Source: Rhizopus arrhizus (taxonomy: Eukaryota > Mucoromycota > Mucoromycetes > Mucorales > Rhizopodaceae). Taken from it: 64,000 bases of DNA. Of this stretch, positions 62,772 to 64,000 are shown piece after piece. The notes beneath the pieces are model-generated. The model made no database searches. It was not told the origin of the DNA and was given only the letters and a program-made list of their open reading frames with translations. Each line of letters begins with the position of its first letter. Position 1 is the stretch's first letter. Both the position numbers and the translations under genes were made by a program. Location of the stretch: NCBI GenBank assembly GCA_024220505.1, contig JAKZZE010000010.1, positions 1,550,001-1,614,000 on the forward strand, read 5' to 3'.

Positions 62772-64000
62772 TCCACTGAATATGATTATATGTTATTATG
62801 TAGAATGTGTAAAAGATGAAAGATGTGATGATATTGACTATCAATGCGAAAATGAAAAAGACGAAACAGAAGAAGACTATGATGACACTGAGGATGACGT
62901 TGATAGTAACGATGAAGAAGAAGACTATGTTGATTCTGAGGATGATACTGATAGTAATGACGAACAAGACGATATCGATGACGAAGACGACGATGATGGT
63001 GATAGCGATGAGGATTATGACAGTGACTATGAAGAAGACGATAATCATCATGAAGGCGATTATCATGATCATAAAGGAAGCCATTCTGTGTGCAAATCTT
63101 GGTGGAAAGATGACAATAATTTCAAATATGACAACCAGTGGAACCACCGGCATGGTGATTGGTGGCATAAAGGTTGTGGCTGGAATTGTAAACAGCATGT
63201 TCCTAGGCAATGCCAAAGCCCGGGTAAGGCATTGCCACTTATTATTACTAAGCATCCTACCACAACTAGCAAACTTATCAAAACTGATGCAACCGCGATA
63301 TACAACACTAAAAGAACCACTGTACATATACAATCACCCACCACTGTGCCATTTTATCTAAACGATCAAACCAAAGTAACAGTAACCAGGAAAACGACCA
63401 GTAGACTTGGAAATATAAATACTAATACACCAATATTGAATCATCCTCTTACAGCTACAACTATCATAACTGCCACGACTATTCTGACTGTAACTCCCAC
63501 TGTAATTACCGATAGCTTTGGAAAGTCCACAAGGGCTCCTGGGCTTACTATGCAAACCTCTTTTGTACATACGAATAGTGATAAAACCCCATCACATCTT
63601 TATACATTCTCTTTTCCTCAAACCTCATCTAGTATTCCTCACAATTTACCAACATTTTCCAAAACCAAAGCCAACTCTAATATTCTACCAATCGGCCAGT
63701 CAGCCAAAAAATCGCATTTGTCACCGAGTCATACATATTCTTTTACTGTTGGCCATCCAACAACAACCCCTAAAATGTTTCCAAATCCCAAAACAACAAA
63801 AATACCGACTCATGGCCAATTGAGCTCGATAAAAATTGATACACGTATTTCTGCAAAGAACCCTGCTATCGCTCTTAGTACTGCACCCGTTCCTCAAAAT
63901 GTAGTACTGTCATCCTCGACTATTTTCAGAATCCCTACAAGTATTTCTACGTTCTCTCTTAGTTCTCCTCCTATCGCTTTTCTTCCGTCAGAAATATTAT
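62414..64000 (+). CDS. Secreted or wall-anchored Thr/Ser-rich protein with acidic and His/Trp segments (partial)
   Basis: Two exons are visible (62414-62729 and 62804 to beyond the window end), more than 500 residues and open at 64000. Residues 1-21 are a signal peptide (MHRKLVIYVIYLAYVLFGIN, then AHS). Then comes a small domain with spaced Cys (SCDHIRGTITKVYTVKRDL, NCIDGVRIVSVVFD), then an Asp/Glu repeat region of about 80 residues, then a Trp/His/Cys-rich patch (CKSWWKDDNNFKYDNQWNHR, HGDWWHKGCGWNC). A long Thr/Ser/Pro-rich stretch follows, as in O-glycosylated fungal surface proteins. The intron contains a 23-A run after its GTATAC donor. No family recognised; the end, possibly with a GPI or membrane anchor, is missing. 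Confidence 0.7.

Noticed and set aside
62677..63333. 218-codon minus-strand Ile/Val-rich ORF
   Set aside because: Complement of the Asp/Glu-rich exon; hydrophobicity is a reverse-complement effect.

Overview
This window is nuclear DNA from a filamentous fungus of the Mucorales, most likely a Rhizopus species. The genome is AT-rich, with short GT-AG introns and long intergenic A/T homopolymers. The strongest taxonomic clue is a GH45 endoglucanase with an N-terminal CBM1, a Thr/Lys linker and a C-terminal catalytic domain, the layout known from the Rhizopus RCE enzymes. The species call rests on recalled families, not on a search.

Layout. 1-10 kb: acetate/ammonium-type transporter, GH45 cellulase, DNAJC8/Spf31-like J protein, a decayed Fanzor (eukaryotic TnpB relative) on the minus strand, and the small COX subunit VIIc/Cox8 gene. 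10-17 kb: two doubtful small membrane ORFs, mitochondrial ARG5,6 for arginine synthesis, a 72-residue zinc-ribbon protein and a HAM1/BPI-like protein. 17-21 kb: a tRNA-Ser(GCT), then a 3 kb gene-free stretch with at least four diverged copies of a roughly 43-bp motif. 21-26 kb: prefoldin subunit 6, then coilin and the FCP1 CTD phosphatase, which are divergently transcribed. 26-28 kb: mariner/Tc1-type transposase relic. 28-36 kb: PMC1-type calcium ATPase, splicing factor PRP40 and an MCT-like transporter. 36-41 kb: relics of unrecognised dispersed genes and an NRG1-like C2H2 repressor. 41-46 kb: a tetraspan membrane protein convergent with a WD40 protein, a gag-like retroelement relic and an EH-domain protein. 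46-53 kb: LINE reverse-transcriptase relic, F-BAR/DEP/RhoGAP protein and MET6. 53-64 kb: a largely empty 3 kb, ERG5 (CYP61), VMA5, an unusual CH-kinase-zinc protein, and a secreted Thr-rich protein that runs off the end.

The genes do not form a cluster or operon. They are ordinary housekeeping genes (amino acid, sterol, proton and calcium handling, splicing and transcription) separated by decayed mobile elements of four or more classes. I see no intact new system. The most interesting items are the Fanzor relic with recognisable RuvC-I, RuvC-II, zinc-knuckle and RuvC-III pieces; the CH domain-STE-type kinase-zinc fusion with HCD instead of HRD; the RhoGAP domain without a visible arginine finger; a true coilin in a fungus; and unusual splicing (15-16 nt microexons, a GC-AG intron). 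Exon limits were read by eye from splice signals and reading-frame continuity, and where I give a protein length the exon sums were checked to be divisible by three.
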